From positions 1-62,593 of the forward strand of contig NZ_JAAEDM010000021.1 in assembly GCF_018129065.1 (NCBI RefSeq): DNA of 62,593 nucleotides. The letters run 5' to 3'. Source of the DNA: Neoroseomonas soli. Lineage in GTDB: Bacteria > Pseudomonadota > Alphaproteobacteria > Acetobacterales > Acetobacteraceae. This document shows positions 10,032-21,627 of this stretch, piece after piece. The number at the start of each line of letters is the position of its first letter. Position 1 is the stretch's first letter. A model generated the notes under the pieces. That model had not been told where the DNA came from. It was given only the letters and a program-made list of their open reading frames with translations, and searched no databases. The translations under genes were made by a program, and so were the position numbers.

Positions 10032-10954
10032 CGCAGAACGTCGCGGTCCTCTACGGCGGCATCTCGGCGGAGCGGGACGTCTCCCTCTCCTCCGGCCGCC
10101 AGGTCATCCTCGCGCTGCGCGAGGCCGGCTTCACCGTCACGCCCGTCGAGGTCGGCGAGGACCTTCCGGCCGTCATCCACGCGCTGACGCACCCCCGGCC
10201 CGACGTGGTGTTCAACGCCCTGCACGGCCGCTTCGGGGAGGATGGCTGCATCCAGGGCGTGCTCGACTGGCTCGGCCTGCCCTACACGCATTCCGGCCTG
10301 CGCGCCTCGGCCCTCGCCATGGACAAGGCCGCAGCCAAGGCGGTGTTCGGCGCCGCCGGCCTGCCCATCGTCGAACACCGCCTGGTCACACGGGAGGATC
10401 TGGAAGCCGCCGACCCGCTGCCCCGACCCTATGTCGTGAAGCCGGTGAACGAGGGTTCCTCCGTCGGCGTCCACATCCTGCACGAAGGCGACAACCGCCG
10501 CGCCGAGATCGCCCGCAACTGGCGCTACGGCGCGCATGCCATGGCGGAATCCTATGTCCCCGGCCGCGAACTCACGGTCGGCGTCATGGGCGACCGCGCG
10601 CTGGCCGTTACCGACATCCTCGCCGATGCGGGCGTCTTCTACGACTACGAGAGCAAGTACGCGACCGGCGGTTCCCGTCACGTGCTGCCGGCAAGGATGC
10701 ACCCGGACGCCTATGCCCGGGCGCTCGACATCGCGCTCCGCGCCCACCAGGCGCTCGGCTGCCGCGGCGCGTCCCGTGCCGACCTGCGCTACGACGAGAC
10801 CGACGGCGAGCCCGGCCGCCTCGTCCTGCTCGAGGTCAACACCCAGCCCGGCCTGACGCCGACCTCGCTGCTGCCCGAGCAGGCCGCGCATTGCGGCATC
10901 CCCTTCGGCGAACTCTGCGCCTGGATGGTGAAGGAGGCCCGCCATGGCGCGTGA
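10028..10954 (+). CDS. ddl: D-alanine-D-alanine ligase
   Basis: ATP-grasp ligase that makes the D-Ala-D-Ala dipeptide used by MurF. The N-terminus VAVLYGGISAERDVSL, the NALHGRFGEDGCIQG segment, the KPVNEGSSVGV ATP-grasp loop, the YDYESKY omega-loop and LEVNTQPGLT metal site are all present. Length is 308 aa, as for DdlB. The start overlaps the murB stop (ATGA), and the end overlaps ftsQ by 11 bases. The active-site loop has tyrosine, fitting D-Ala-D-Ala rather than D-Ala-D-lactate specificity. Confidence 0.95.
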   Translation: MTQNVAVLYGGISAERDVSLSSGRQVILALREAGFTVTPVEVGEDLPAVIHALTHPRPDVVFNALHGRFGEDGCIQGVLDWLGLPYTHSGLRASALAMDKAAAKAVFGAAGLPIVEHRLVTREDLEAADPLPRPYVVKPVNEGSSVGVHILHEGDNRRAEIARNWRYGAHAMAESYVPGRELTVGVMGDRALAVTDILADAGVFYDYESKYATGGSRHVLPARMHPDAYARALDIALRAHQALGCRGASRADLRYDETDGEPGRLVLLEVNTQPGLTPTSLLPEQAAHCGIPFGELCAWMVKEARHGA

Positions 10955-11828
10955 GCGCCTCGCCGCCGCCTCCTCCGCACGGAAGGACCCGGCGCGCCCC
11001 TCCCGCCTCCGTATCTGGCTGAAGCGCCGCAGGTCGCTGGTGCGGCCGGCGATCTATGGCGTGCTCGGCCTCGGCGCGGTGCTGGTGGTGGTGCAGGCGG
11101 TGCGCGCGGTGGACCCCGCGGGGCGGGCGCGGGCGGTGACGGAAAGCCTCGGCGGCATCGGCGAGAGCATGGGCTTCACCGTCCAGCAGGTGATCCTCGA
11201 AGGCCGCCGGAACACGCCGACCGACATGATCCGCGCCGCCCTCGGCGTGTCCCGCGGCGACCCGATCCTCGAGATCTCGCCCGACCGCACGCGGGAGAGG
11301 CTGGAGACCATCGCCTGGGTGCAGCACGCGCATGTGGAACGGCGCCTGCCGTCCACCCTGCTCGTCCGCATCGAGGAACGCCGGCCCTTCGCCATCTGGC
11401 AGCACAATGGCCGCTTCGTGATCATCGACCGCGAAGGCAAGGTGGTCGCGGCGGATGGCCTCGACCAGTTCGGCCCGTTGCCGCTGCTGGTCGGCGCCGG
11501 CGCGGACACGGCCGGCGCCGGCCTCTATGACCAGCTGCGCCACGAGACGGACGTGGCGGAACGCGTCCAGGCCATGGTGCGCATCCACGAGCGGCGCTGG
11601 AACCTGCGCCTGCACAACGGCACCGACGTGCTGCTGCCGGAAGGCGCCGAAGCCGCCGCGATCCAGCGCCTTGCGGAATTGCAGCGGGAGGCGAAGCTGC
11701 TCGACCGCCCGCTCGCCGCCATCGACCTGCGCCTGCCGGACCGGCTCGTGCTGCGCCCGACCCGCCAGGCGGAGCCGGCCGAACAGCCGTCCTCCCCGCA
11801 GCAGGCGAACAGGGCGCGGCGGGGATGA
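10944..11828 (+). CDS. ftsQ: Cell division protein FtsQ
   Basis: Bitopic division protein. A basic cytoplasmic tail (residues 1-35, with KRRRSLVR) precedes one membrane helix at about 36-53. A POTRA domain starts near FTVQQVILEGRRNTP, and the FtsQ beta domain contains VERRLPSTLLVRIEERRPFAIW. Length is 294 aa. In the divisome it links FtsA/FtsZ to FtsL/FtsB and FtsW/FtsI. It overlaps ddl by 11 bases and ftsA by four (ATGA). The C-terminal tail is polar and probably flexible. Confidence 0.93.
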   Translation: MARERLAAASSARKDPARPSRLRIWLKRRRSLVRPAIYGVLGLGAVLVVVQAVRAVDPAGRARAVTESLGGIGESMGFTVQQVILEGRRNTPTDMIRAALGVSRGDPILEISPDRTRERLETIAWVQHAHVERRLPSTLLVRIEERRPFAIWQHNGRFVIIDREGKVVAADGLDQFGPLPLLVGAGADTAGAGLYDQLRHETDVAERVQAMVRIHERRWNLRLHNGTDVLLPEGAEAAAIQRLAELQREAKLLDRPLAAIDLRLPDRLVLRPTRQAEPAEQPSSPQQANRARRG

Positions 11829-13120
11829 ACCAGATGGCCCGCCTGCCTGCACCCGTCGAGCCCGGCACGCCGCCCCGCAAGCGCCGCCACGCGCGCACCG
11901 GGACCTTCGGCGTGCTCGACATCGGCTCGACCAAGGCGGTGTGCCTGATCGCGCGCATCGAGAGCGACGGCTCCCCGCGCGTGCTCGGCTTCGGCTGGCA
12001 GCGCGGGCGCGGGGTGAAGGGCGGGTCGATCGTCGACCTCGAGGAAGCGGAACGTGCCATCCGCGCCGCCGTTGGCCAGGCGGAGGAAATGGCGGACACG
12101 CGCATCCAGGGCGCGATCGTCAACCTTTCCTGCGGCCAGCCCGACAGCCGGCAACTGAACATCCAGTGGGGCATCGGCGGCCGCGCCGTCACCGACCACG
12201 ACCTGCGCGCCATCCTGCACGAAGGCCGCCGCCGCACGGCGGAGGAAGGGCGGGAGACGGTGCACGCCATCCCACTCGGCTTCACCGTCGATGCGACCCC
12301 GGGCGTGGACGACCCGCGCAGCATGATCTGCGACACGCTCGGCGCGCGGCTGCACATGGTCGCCGCGGCGCAGGCGTCCCTGCGCAACCTCGGCGCCTGC
12401 CTGCTGCGCTGCGACCTCGAGGTGGAGGAGCTGGTCTCCGCCCCCTTCGCCGCCGGCCTCGCGACGCTGGTGGAGGACGAGAAGCTGCTCGGCGCCACCG
12501 TGATCGACATGGGCGGGGGCACGACCAGCCTCGCCGTCTTCAGCGAGGGCCACCTGGTCCACACCGCGCAGGTCGCGGTCGGCGGCGGCCAGGTGACCAA
12601 CGACATCGCGACGGTGCTGGCGACGCCCCTGACCCACGCGGAACGCATCAAGACGCTGCACGGGTGCGTGCATGGCGGCGCCGACGACGACCGCGAATTC
12701 CTCCCCGTCCCGCTGCTGGGCGAGGACGAGCACGCCATCGCGCGCATCCCGCGCAGCATGATCGTCAACATCATCCGCCCGCGACTCGAGGAAACCTTCG
12801 AGCTGGTGCGGGAGAAGCTGGACGCCGCCGGACTCGGCAAGGAAGGCGGCACGCGGGTCGTGCTGACCGGCGGGGCGAGCCAGCTCGTCGGCGCGCGGGA
12901 ACTCGCCGCGCGCATCCTCGATCGCCAGGTGCGCGTCGGCCGGCCGCTGCCGGTGCGTGGACTCGCCGAAGCGGCGTCCGGCCCGGCCTTCGCGAGCGCC
13001 ATCGGATTGCTGCTGTGGGGCGCCGGCGAAGGCCGCCCCGTGCTCGACATCGCGCCGGGCCCGGCCCGCGCCGGCGGCACGTTCCGCCGCTTCGTCAACT
13101 GGGTGAAGGACCGCGTGTGA
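11825..13120 (+). CDS. ftsA: Cell division protein FtsA
   Basis: Actin-like ATPase that tethers FtsZ to the membrane. [15 protein letters not shown] is the first phosphate loop; [13 protein letters not shown] is the second; [11 protein letters not shown] is the adenosine motif near the C-terminus. Length is 431 aa. The last residues ([14 protein letters not shown]) form a basic amphipathic helix, the usual membrane-targeting tail. A second ATG nine bases in is possible. ftsZ follows after 58 bases, the longest gap in the division cluster up to that point. Confidence 0.95.
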   Translation: MNQMARLPAPVEPGTPPRKRRHARTGTFGVLDIGSTKAVCLIARIESDGSPRVLGFGWQRGRGVKGGSIVDLEEAERAIRAAVGQAEEMADTRIQGAIVNLSCGQPDSRQLNIQWGIGGRAVTDHDLRAILHEGRRRTAEEGRETVHAIPLGFTVDATPGVDDPRSMICDTLGARLHMVAAAQASLRNLGACLLRCDLEVEELVSAPFAAGLATLVEDEKLLGATVIDMGGGTTSLAVFSEGHLVHTAQVAVGGGQVTNDIATVLATPLTHAERIKTLHGCVHGGADDDREFLPVPLLGEDEHAIARIPRSMIVNIIRPRLEETFELVREKLDAAGLGKEGGTRVVLTGGASQLVGARELAARILDRQVRVGRPLPVRGLAEAASGPAFASAIGLLLWGAGEGRPVLDIAPGPARAGGTFRRFVNWVKDRV

Positions 13121-13178
13121 TGCGAACCCTCGCCACGAATCGAACCGACCGCGTAGAGAATCATCAGGAGGCCCGCCC

Positions 13179-14714
13179 ATGACCCTGAACCTGACGGTGC
13201 CGCAGAGCGCGCACACGGATTTCAGCCCGCGGATCACGGTCGTCGGTGTCGGCGGCGGTGGCACGAACGCGGTCAACAACATGATCGCGATGGGACTCGA
13301 CGGGGTCGAATTCCTCGTCGCCAACACCGACAGCCAATCGCTCTTCCATTCGCGCGCGGAACGTCGCGTGCAGCTCGGCCCGCACCTGACGCAGGGCCTC
13401 GGCGCCGGCGCGAAGCCCGAGATCGGCCGCGCCGCCGCGGAAGAGGCGATGGAGGAACTCGCGCGCCACATCGAAGGCGTGCACATGATCTTCATCACCG
13501 CCGGCATGGGCGGCGGCACGGGCACCGGCGCGGCGCCGGTGATCGCGCGGATGGCGCGGGAGCGCGGCATCCTCACCGTCGGCGTGGTGACCAAGCCCTT
13601 CGACTTCGAAGGCCCGAAGCGCCGCAAGTTCGCCGATTCCGGCATCGAGGAACTGCAGTCCTTCGTCGATACGCTGATCGTCGTCCCGAACCAGAACCTG
13701 TTCAGGATGGCCAACGAACGCACCACCTTCCAGGAAGCGTTCAAGATGGCCGACAACGTCCTCTACATGGGCGTGCGCGGCGTGACCGACCTGATGGTCA
13801 ACCCCGGCATGGTGAACCTCGACTTCGCCGACATCCGCACCGTCATGGCGGAGATGGGCAAGGCGATGATGGGCACCGGCGAGGCCGAGGGCGAGGACCG
13901 CGCCCGCAAGGCCGCCGAGGCCGCCATCAACAACCCGCTGCTCGAGGACATCTCGATGCAGGGCGCCCGCGGCGTGCTCATCAATATCACCGGCGGCTAC
14001 GACATGACGCTGTTCGAGGTCGACGAGGCCGCGAACCGCATCCGCAAGGAAGTGGACGAGGACGCTAACATCATCTTCGGCACCTCCGTCGATGAGGACA
14101 TGAACGGGCGCGTGCGCGTCTCCGTCGTCGCCACCGGCATCGACGCGGCGGTGAAGCAGGAAGCCGAGCGGCCGAAACTCGTCGCCGTGGGCGGCGGCGC
14201 GGCGGCGCCGGTCGCCGCGGTGGCGACGCAGCAGGTCGCGGCCGGAGCCATGGCCCGCGCGCCGCAATCCTTCGTCCGCCCCGTGGGCGCACCGGCCGTC
14301 GTGCCGACGATGCGCCCGGCGGTGGTCGAGGCCGCGCCCGACGCCGCCGAACCCGTCGCGGCGGACGCCCATGCCCCGGCGCAGCCGGCGATGATGGAGG
14401 CGCCGGTGGTCATGGGCCATCCCGCCGCGATGCCGGAACCCATGCCGGCCCCGCGCCATGCCGAGCCGGCGCGCACCGGCGCCGGGATGATGCGCGGCCT
14501 GTTCCAGAAGGCGACGGGCCTCGGCATCGGCGGCATGATGCGCCGCACCTTGCCGGAGGCGCCGGCCGCCGCCCCCGCCTCCCATGCGGTGCGGATGGAA
14601 CCTTCCATGGTGCCGCAGGCGGCGGCGCCTGCCCGGCCGGCGGCCCGCGCGGCGCAGCCGGACGACATCGGCCTCGAGATTCCGACCTTCCTCCGGCGGC
14701 AGAGCAACAACTGA
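13179..14714 (+). CDS. ftsZ: Cell division GTPase FtsZ
   Basis: Tubulin-like GTPase forming the Z ring. The glycine loop [11 protein letters not shown] begins near residue 25, and the tubulin signature GGGTGTG lies at residues 111-117. Length is 511 aa because of a long alanine/proline-rich linker (roughly residues 330-495), common in alphaproteobacteria. It ends with the conserved C-terminal peptide [11 protein letters not shown] that binds FtsA and other partners. A strong ribosome site, AGGAGG, sits just upstream of the ATG, unlike the overlap-coupled genes before it, and fits a need for high FtsZ output. Confidence 0.97.
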   Translation: MTLNLTVPQSAHTDFSPRITVVGVGGGGTNAVNNMIAMGLDGVEFLVANTDSQSLFHSRAERRVQLGPHLTQGLGAGAKPEIGRAAAEEAMEELARHIEGVHMIFITAGMGGGTGTGAAPVIARMARERGILTVGVVTKPFDFEGPKRRKFADSGIEELQSFVDTLIVVPNQNLFRMANERTTFQEAFKMADNVLYMGVRGVTDLMVNPGMVNLDFADIRTVMAEMGKAMMGTGEAEGEDRARKAAEAAINNPLLEDISMQGARGVLINITGGYDMTLFEVDEAANRIRKEVDEDANIIFGTSVDEDMNGRVRVSVVATGIDAAVKQEAERPKLVAVGGGAAAPVAAVATQQVAAGAMARAPQSFVRPVGAPAVVPTMRPAVVEAAPDAAEPVAADAHAPAQPAMMEAPVVMGHPAAMPEPMPAPRHAEPARTGAGMMRGLFQKATGLGIGGMMRRTLPEAPAAAPASHAVRMEPSMVPQAAAPARPAARAAQPDDIGLEIPTFLRRQSNN

Positions 14715-14743
14715 GGCTCCCACCGCCGCTTTTTCGCCGTTTT

Positions 14744-14790
14744 TTGCGTCGCAATAATTCAATCATATCAACGGCTTGCGGCGTAATATA
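14744..14790 (+). promoter_or_regulatory. AT-rich candidate promoter region upstream of lpxC
   Basis: The ftsZ-lpxC gap holds an AT-rich patch that stands out in this GC-rich sequence. TTGCGT (14744) and TATCAA (14766) are spaced 16 bases; TAATAT (14784) is a second possible -10. Neither pair is close to consensus, so I only claim that this is the likeliest place for an lpxC promoter. Confidence 0.3.
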
Positions 14791-14810
14791 GAGAAACAAG
14801 GCTTGAATGG

Positions 14811-14847
14811 CGCCCCGGATCGCAGAGTGCTTCTGTGATCCGGGGCG
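14811..14847 (+). terminator. Long perfect hairpin between ftsZ and lpxC
   Basis: Arms CGCCCCGGATC (14811-14821) and GATCCGGGGCG (14837-14847) pair perfectly, and the inner CAGA/TCTG extends the stem to about 16 pairs around a small loop. There is no T-run on either side, so it may be a factor-dependent terminator, an RNA-stability structure or an attenuator in the lpxC leader rather than a simple intrinsic terminator. Confidence 0.5.
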
Positions 14848-14931
14848 TTGTGCATCGCCGCATCAGCATTGCCGCAAGGCGACAGCAGTGATGCGGAGAG
14901 GCCGCCAAGGCCCCGGAAAGGCACGAGGCTG

Positions 14932-15879
14932 ATGGACGGTTTTATCACGGTTGAAACGGGGCGGCGCAGGACGCTGAAGGCACCCATCGGGTGCGTCGGC
15001 ACCGGCCTGCATTCCGGCCACCGCGTCAGCCTCACCCTCCGCCCGGCCGCCGCCGGCACCGGCATCGTCTTCCGCCGCACGGATCTCGGCGTCGAGATCC
15101 CGGCGCTGTTCGACGAGGTCAGCGACACCCGGCTCTGCACCGCGATCGGCGAAGGCGAGGCCCGCGTCGGCACCATCGAGCACGTGATGGCCGCCCTCGC
15201 CGGCACCGGCGTCGACGACGCGATCGTCGAGGTGGACGGGCCCGAAGTGCCGATCATGGACGGCTCGGCCGCCCCCTTCGTCTTCCTGATCGACTGCGCC
15301 GGCATCGTCGCCACCGCCGCCCCGCGCTCGGCCATCGAGGTGCTGCGCCCGGTCCGTGTCGAGGAACCGAACGGCGCCTTCGCCGAATTCCTGCCCTCCC
15401 GCGAGGCCGCCTTCGACGCCGAGCTCGAGATCGACTTCCCCAACACCGCGATCGGTCGCCAAACGACCACCATGCGCCTGTCGCCGCGCACCTTCCGGGA
15501 AGGGCTGGCCGATGCCCGCACCTTCACCCTGGCGGAGGACGTGGCCCGGCTGCGCGCCGCCGGCCTCGCCCAGGGCGGCAGCCTGGCGAACGCCGTGGTG
15601 GTGGACGGGCCCATGATTCTCAACCCCGGCGGCCTGCGCCGCCCGGACGAGTTCGTGCGCCACAAGATGCTCGACGTGGTGGGCGACCTCGCCCTCGCCG
15701 GCGCGCCGATCCGTGGCCGCTTCCGCGCCTCCCGCTCCGGCCATGCGCTCAACAACCGGCTGCTCCGTGCCCTCTTCGCCGATGCCGCGGCGTGGCGCTA
15801 CGCTGGCCTGCTGCCGATCATGGCCGAAGGCGTCACCGCCTCGCCCATGCGTGCCGCTGCCGCGCCGGCCGTCGCCTGA
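14932..15879 (+). CDS. lpxC: UDP-3-O-acyl-N-acetylglucosamine deacetylase
   Basis: Zinc-dependent deacetylase, the committed step of lipid A synthesis in the cytoplasm. Zinc ligands are seen as H84 (in TIEHVMAAL), H244 and D248 (in HKMLDVVGD), close to the E. coli numbering. GTGLHSGHRVSLTLRP is the characteristic N-terminal segment. Length is 315 aa from the ATG at 14932; the open frame upstream is not conserved. Its place after ftsZ is standard in proteobacteria and links envelope synthesis to division. Confidence 0.96.
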   Translation: MDGFITVETGRRRTLKAPIGCVGTGLHSGHRVSLTLRPAAAGTGIVFRRTDLGVEIPALFDEVSDTRLCTAIGEGEARVGTIEHVMAALAGTGVDDAIVEVDGPEVPIMDGSAAPFVFLIDCAGIVATAAPRSAIEVLRPVRVEEPNGAFAEFLPSREAAFDAELEIDFPNTAIGRQTTTMRLSPRTFREGLADARTFTLAEDVARLRAAGLAQGGSLANAVVVDGPMILNPGGLRRPDEFVRHKMLDVVGDLALAGAPIRGRFRASRSGHALNNRLLRALFADAAAWRYAGLLPIMAEGVTASPMRAAAAPAVA

Positions 15880-15930
15880 CGGCGCCGGCTTGGCGGCCCC
15901 ACCGCCGGGCGTGATATAGAGCGGCCCGAC

Positions 15931-16797
15931 ATGATGGCTGCACCGATGATTCGTCCGATCCTGCCCGTCCTTGCCATCATGCTGCTCGCCGGCTGCGGCG
16001 ACAGTTGGCGATTCCAGCAAGGAACGGGCGCCGACCCTTCGCTCAACCGCAGTGCGGCGCCGGCCGATGCCGCGGACCAGACGCCCGAGGCGCTCTACGC
16101 CGCCGGCATGCAGGAACTGCGCGCCAACCGCTACCAGCGCGCCGTCGACCTGTTCGACGCGGTGGAGCGCGAGCACCCCTATTCGACCTGGGCCACCAAC
16201 GCGAAGTTGATGGCCGCCTACACGGACTACTACCGGAACAGGTACACCGAGGCGATCGGCGCGCTGGACCGCTTCATCCAGCTCCATCCGGCGCATCGTG
16301 ACATCGCCTATGCCTACTACCTGCGCGCGCTGGCGCAGTACGAGCAGATCAACGACGCCGAGCGCGACCAGCAGCAGACCGTCGTCGCCATGACGGCGCT
16401 GCAGGACGTGGTGAACCGCTTCCCCGACACCACCTATGCCCGCGACGCCCGGCTCAAGATCGACCTTGCCCGTGACCACCTGGCGGGGCGCGAGATGCAT
16501 GTCGGCCGCTGGTACCAGCGCCAGGGCCTCTCCGGCGCCGCCATCGGCCGCTTCCGCCGCGTGGTCGAGGAATACCAGACCACCAACCACGTGCCCGAGG
16601 CGCTGCACCGCCTGACCGAGATCTACATCTCCCTCGGCCTGACGGAGGAAGCGCGGCGCACCGCCTCGGTGCTCGGCCACAACTACCCGGGCAGCCCCTG
16701 GTACCAGGATTCCTACGCGCTGCTCGTGGAAGGCGCCCGGCCGGCGTCCCAGGACCGGCCGGGTTTCGTCACCCGCGCCGTCAACTGGCTGTTCTGA
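15931..16797 (+). CDS. bamD: Outer membrane assembly lipoprotein BamD
   Basis: Lipoprotein of the BAM complex that inserts outer-membrane beta-barrels with BamA. A signal peptide ends in the lipobox LLAG-C, with Cys22 as the lipidated residue. The body is built of TPR-like helices, for example ALYAAGMQELRANRYQRAVDLFD and the YAYYLRALAQY segment. Length is 288 aa. Two ATGs in tandem and a third at 15946 leave the exact start open. recN follows after 19 bases. Confidence 0.93.
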   Translation: MMAAPMIRPILPVLAIMLLAGCGDSWRFQQGTGADPSLNRSAAPADAADQTPEALYAAGMQELRANRYQRAVDLFDAVEREHPYSTWATNAKLMAAYTDYYRNRYTEAIGALDRFIQLHPAHRDIAYAYYLRALAQYEQINDAERDQQQTVVAMTALQDVVNRFPDTTYARDARLKIDLARDHLAGREMHVGRWYQRQGLSGAAIGRFRRVVEEYQTTNHVPEALHRLTEIYISLGLTEEARRTASVLGHNYPGSPWYQDSYALLVEGARPASQDRPGFVTRAVNWLF

Positions 16798-16816
16798 CGC
16801 AGGGCACGGCAGAACC

Positions 16817-18493
16817 GTGCTCTCGAGCCTCGCCATCCGCGACGTGGTGCTGATCGAGCGCCTGGACCTCCACTTCGGTCCGGGCCTCACAGCGCTCACG
16901 GGGGAGACGGGCGCAGGCAAGTCCATCCTGCTCGACAGCCTCGGCCTTGCCCTCGGCGCCCGCGCAGAAGCAGGCATGGTGCGCAGCGGGCAGGCCCAGG
17001 CGAGCGTCGCCGCCGCCTTCCACCCGCCGACCGGCCACCCCGCCTTCGACATCCTGCGCGAGCAGGGCATCGAGCCGGAGGAGGATCTGGTCCTGCGCCG
17101 CGTGGTGCAGGCCGATGGCCGCTCCCGCGCCTTCGTCAACGACCAGCCGGTCGGCGTGGCGCTGCTGCGCCGCCTGGGCGCCGCCCTGGTCGAGGTGCAG
17201 GGCCAGCACGAGCAGGTCGGCCTGGCCGACCCCGCCAGCCATGGCGGGTTGCTCGACGCCTTCGGCGCGCTGGAGCCCAGGCGCACCGCCGCGGCCGGGG
17301 CCTGGTCCGCCTGGCGCGCCGCCACCCGCCGCCTGGCCGAGGCCCGCGAGGCCATCGCCGCCGCGCAGCGGGAGGAGGAATGGCTCCGCCACGCCGTCGC
17401 CGAACTCAAGGACCTGAATCCGGAGGAAGGCGAGGAGGAAGCCCTCGCCACCGAACGCCAGCGCCTCCAGCAGGGCGAGCGCCGCGCCGAGGCCATCGCC
17501 GCCGCCATCGCCGAGCTGACCCCCCGCGACCGCCGCGCCGCCACCCCCGCCCGCGCGCTGCGCGAGGCCTCGCGCGCCCTCGAACGCCTGCCCCCGCCGA
17601 ATGAGGACGCGCAACCGGCGCTGATCGCCCTTGCCGCCGCGCAGGACGCGCTGGCCGAGGCGGATGCCGCCCTCTCCCGCCTGATGAACGAGGGCGGGCC
17701 CGACCCGCGCCGGCTGGAGCAGGTCGAGGAACGCCTCTTCGCCCTGCGCGCCGCCGCCCGCAAGCATTCCGTCGCGGTCGTGGAACTGCCGGCGCTGGCC
17801 GCCGACCTGCGCGCCCGGCTGGAGGCGCTGGACGCCGGCTCCGGCCGCGTCGCCGCCCTGGAACGGGACGAGGCTGCGGCCCGCAAGGCCTACCTCGCCG
17901 CCGGCGCCGCGCTGACCGAGGCCCGCAAGGAAGCCGCCGCGCGCCTGGAGAAGGCCGTGGCGAAGGAACTGCCGCCGCTGAAGCTCGACCGCGCGCGCCT
18001 GTCGATCGAGGTCGCGGCGAAGGACGAAGGCGCCTGGGGGCCGGACGGGCAGGACCGCGTCACCTTCCTCGTCGCCACCAACCCGGGCCAGGCGCCAGGG
18101 CAATTGGCGAAGATCGCCTCCGGCGGCGAGCTTTCGCGCCTGATGCTGGCGCTCAAGGTCGTGCTCGCGCGCGGGTCTCCGGTGCCGACACTGGTCTTCG
18201 ACGAGGTCGATTCCGGCATCGGCGGCGCCACCGCGGCCGCGGTCGGCGAACGCCTGGCGCGCGTGGCGGAACGGCTGCAGGTGCTGGTCGTGACGCATTC
18301 GCCGCAGGTCGCGGCGCGCGGCGCGGCACATCTGCGCGTCGCCAAGCAGGTGAAGGGCGGACGCGCGGAAACCACCGTGCATACCCTGCCCGAAGGCGAA
18401 CGGCGCGAGGAACTGGCGCGCATGCTCGCGGGCGAACGGGTGACCGATGCGGCACGGGCGGCGGCGGAAAGCCTGCTCGCGGATGCGCGGTGA
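16817..18493 (+). CDS. recN: DNA repair protein RecN
   Basis: SMC-like ATPase for double-strand-break repair. Walker A GETGAGKS is near residue 34; the ABC signature is in ASGGELSRLMLAL; Walker B is VFDEVDSGIGG, followed by VTHSPQVAA. Between the ATPase halves lies a long helical, glutamate- and arginine-rich coiled-coil region. Length is 558 aa, as in the family. The start is a GTG (16817). A family B repeat begins eight bases after the stop. Confidence 0.95.
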   Translation: MLSSLAIRDVVLIERLDLHFGPGLTALTGETGAGKSILLDSLGLALGARAEAGMVRSGQAQASVAAAFHPPTGHPAFDILREQGIEPEEDLVLRRVVQADGRSRAFVNDQPVGVALLRRLGAALVEVQGQHEQVGLADPASHGGLLDAFGALEPRRTAAAGAWSAWRAATRRLAEAREAIAAAQREEEWLRHAVAELKDLNPEEGEEEALATERQRLQQGERRAEAIAAAIAELTPRDRRAATPARALREASRALERLPPPNEDAQPALIALAAAQDALAEADAALSRLMNEGGPDPRRLEQVEERLFALRAAARKHSVAVVELPALAADLRARLEALDAGSGRVAALERDEAAARKAYLAAGAALTEARKEAAARLEKAVAKELPPLKLDRARLSIEVAAKDEGAWGPDGQDRVTFLVATNPGQAPGQLAKIASGGELSRLMLALKVVLARGSPVPTLVFDEVDSGIGGATAAAVGERLARVAERLQVLVVTHSPQVAARGAAHLRVAKQVKGGRAETTVHTLPEGERREELARMLAGERVTDAARAAAESLLADAR

Positions 18494-18500
18494 GGCGAAG

Positions 18501-18540
18501 CGCGGGGGAGGAGAACTTCCCCCGCTCCCTCTCCCTTCTC
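18501..18540 (+). repeat. Family B palindromic repeat 3' of recN
   Basis: GCGGGGGAGGAGAACTTCCCCCGC forms a hairpin (with a small loop) and is followed by the pyrimidine tract TCCCTCTCCCTTCTC. It has the shape of an intrinsic terminator for recN. Sister copies are at 21401, 23033, 37201, 49873 and 60443. Confidence 0.75.
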
Positions 18541-18571
18541 TGCGACTCCGCCCTCGCAGGAGGACAGCGCC

Positions 18572-19048
18572 GTGACGGTGCGGAGCGCGGCATCAGGCGA
18601 TGCGCCGGCACTGCACGCGCTGATGATCGAACTGAACCGCGACCTGGGGGATTCCGTCGAACTGCTGACGGTCGCGAAGGTCGAAGCCGACCTCATCCAG
18701 GACGCCAGCGCCATCGTCATGGTGGCCGAGGCCACGGACGGCACGCTCGTCGGGTACGCCACCGCCCACCGCACCTATGAGACGGGGCATGCCGAGCACG
18801 GGCTCTATGTCGGCGACCTCTACGTGACGCCCGGGCACCGCCGGCAGGGTGCGGCCCGCGCGCTGCTCGCCACCCTCGCCCGCACCGGGCACGCCCAGGG
18901 AGCGCGGCATCTCTGGCTGACGGCGAAGGACGGCAATACCGCCGCACACGCCTTCTACCGACGCCTCGGCGCTCGCGGGGAACGGGTCCTCGCCTTCGCT
19001 GTCGTGGAGCAGGATTTCCTCAACCTGGCCGCCGAGCAGCCGCGATGA
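18572..19048 (+). CDS. GNAT family N-acetyltransferase
   Basis: Acetyl-CoA-dependent acyltransferase of unknown substrate. The acetyl-CoA loop appears as VTPGHRRQGAARALL, preceded by the strand GLYVGDLYV and followed by the AFYRRLGARGE motif B segment. Length is 158 aa. The start is a GTG with AGGAGG nine bases upstream. It stands between recN and ligA but nothing in its sequence ties it to DNA repair. A 39-codon stub with a similar C-terminal GNAT motif follows (19074). Confidence 0.85.
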   Translation: MTVRSAASGDAPALHALMIELNRDLGDSVELLTVAKVEADLIQDASAIVMVAEATDGTLVGYATAHRTYETGHAEHGLYVGDLYVTPGHRRQGAARALLATLARTGHAQGARHLWLTAKDGNTAAHAFYRRLGARGERVLAFAVVEQDFLNLAAEQPR

Positions 19049-21352
<2,304 letters not shown>

Positions 21353-21400
21353 CCCATGTCCGCGCAGATGCGGCCCCTCGGCGCTCCAGCCCAATTCCCC

Positions 21401-21450
21401 AAGGAAGGGAGGGGGTTCGGGGGAGGTTCCCCTCCCCCGGCCTTCCTCCC
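21401..21450 (-). repeat. Family B palindromic repeat 3' of ligA
   Basis: AAGGAAGGGAGGGGG, then the hairpin GGGGGAGG-TTCC-CCTCCCCC, then CCTTCCTCCCTT, so the whole element is an extended inverted repeat. It lies 48 bases after the ligA stop in a 275-base gap that holds no gene I can support, and could terminate transcription on either strand. Confidence 0.7.
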
Positions 21451-21627
21451 TTGCAACGCGCCCGCCGCCCCGCCCCCTGTTCCGCCGGGATCCCGCGAAC
21501 TGGCGGGAAGGCCGCTCGCAGCCCCGGGGCAGGGTCCCAACAAGGAACACGCCATCAACCCCGCTGATCCTCCGCATCAGGCCTATGCGTTGGACCGATG
21601 GGCCGCCTGTGCGCCATCAAAGCGCGC

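Noticed and set aside
14863-17886. 1000-codon minus-strand open frame across lpxC, bamD and recN
   Set aside because: Shadow of three convincing plus-strand genes; composition is arginine/alanine-biased with no domains.
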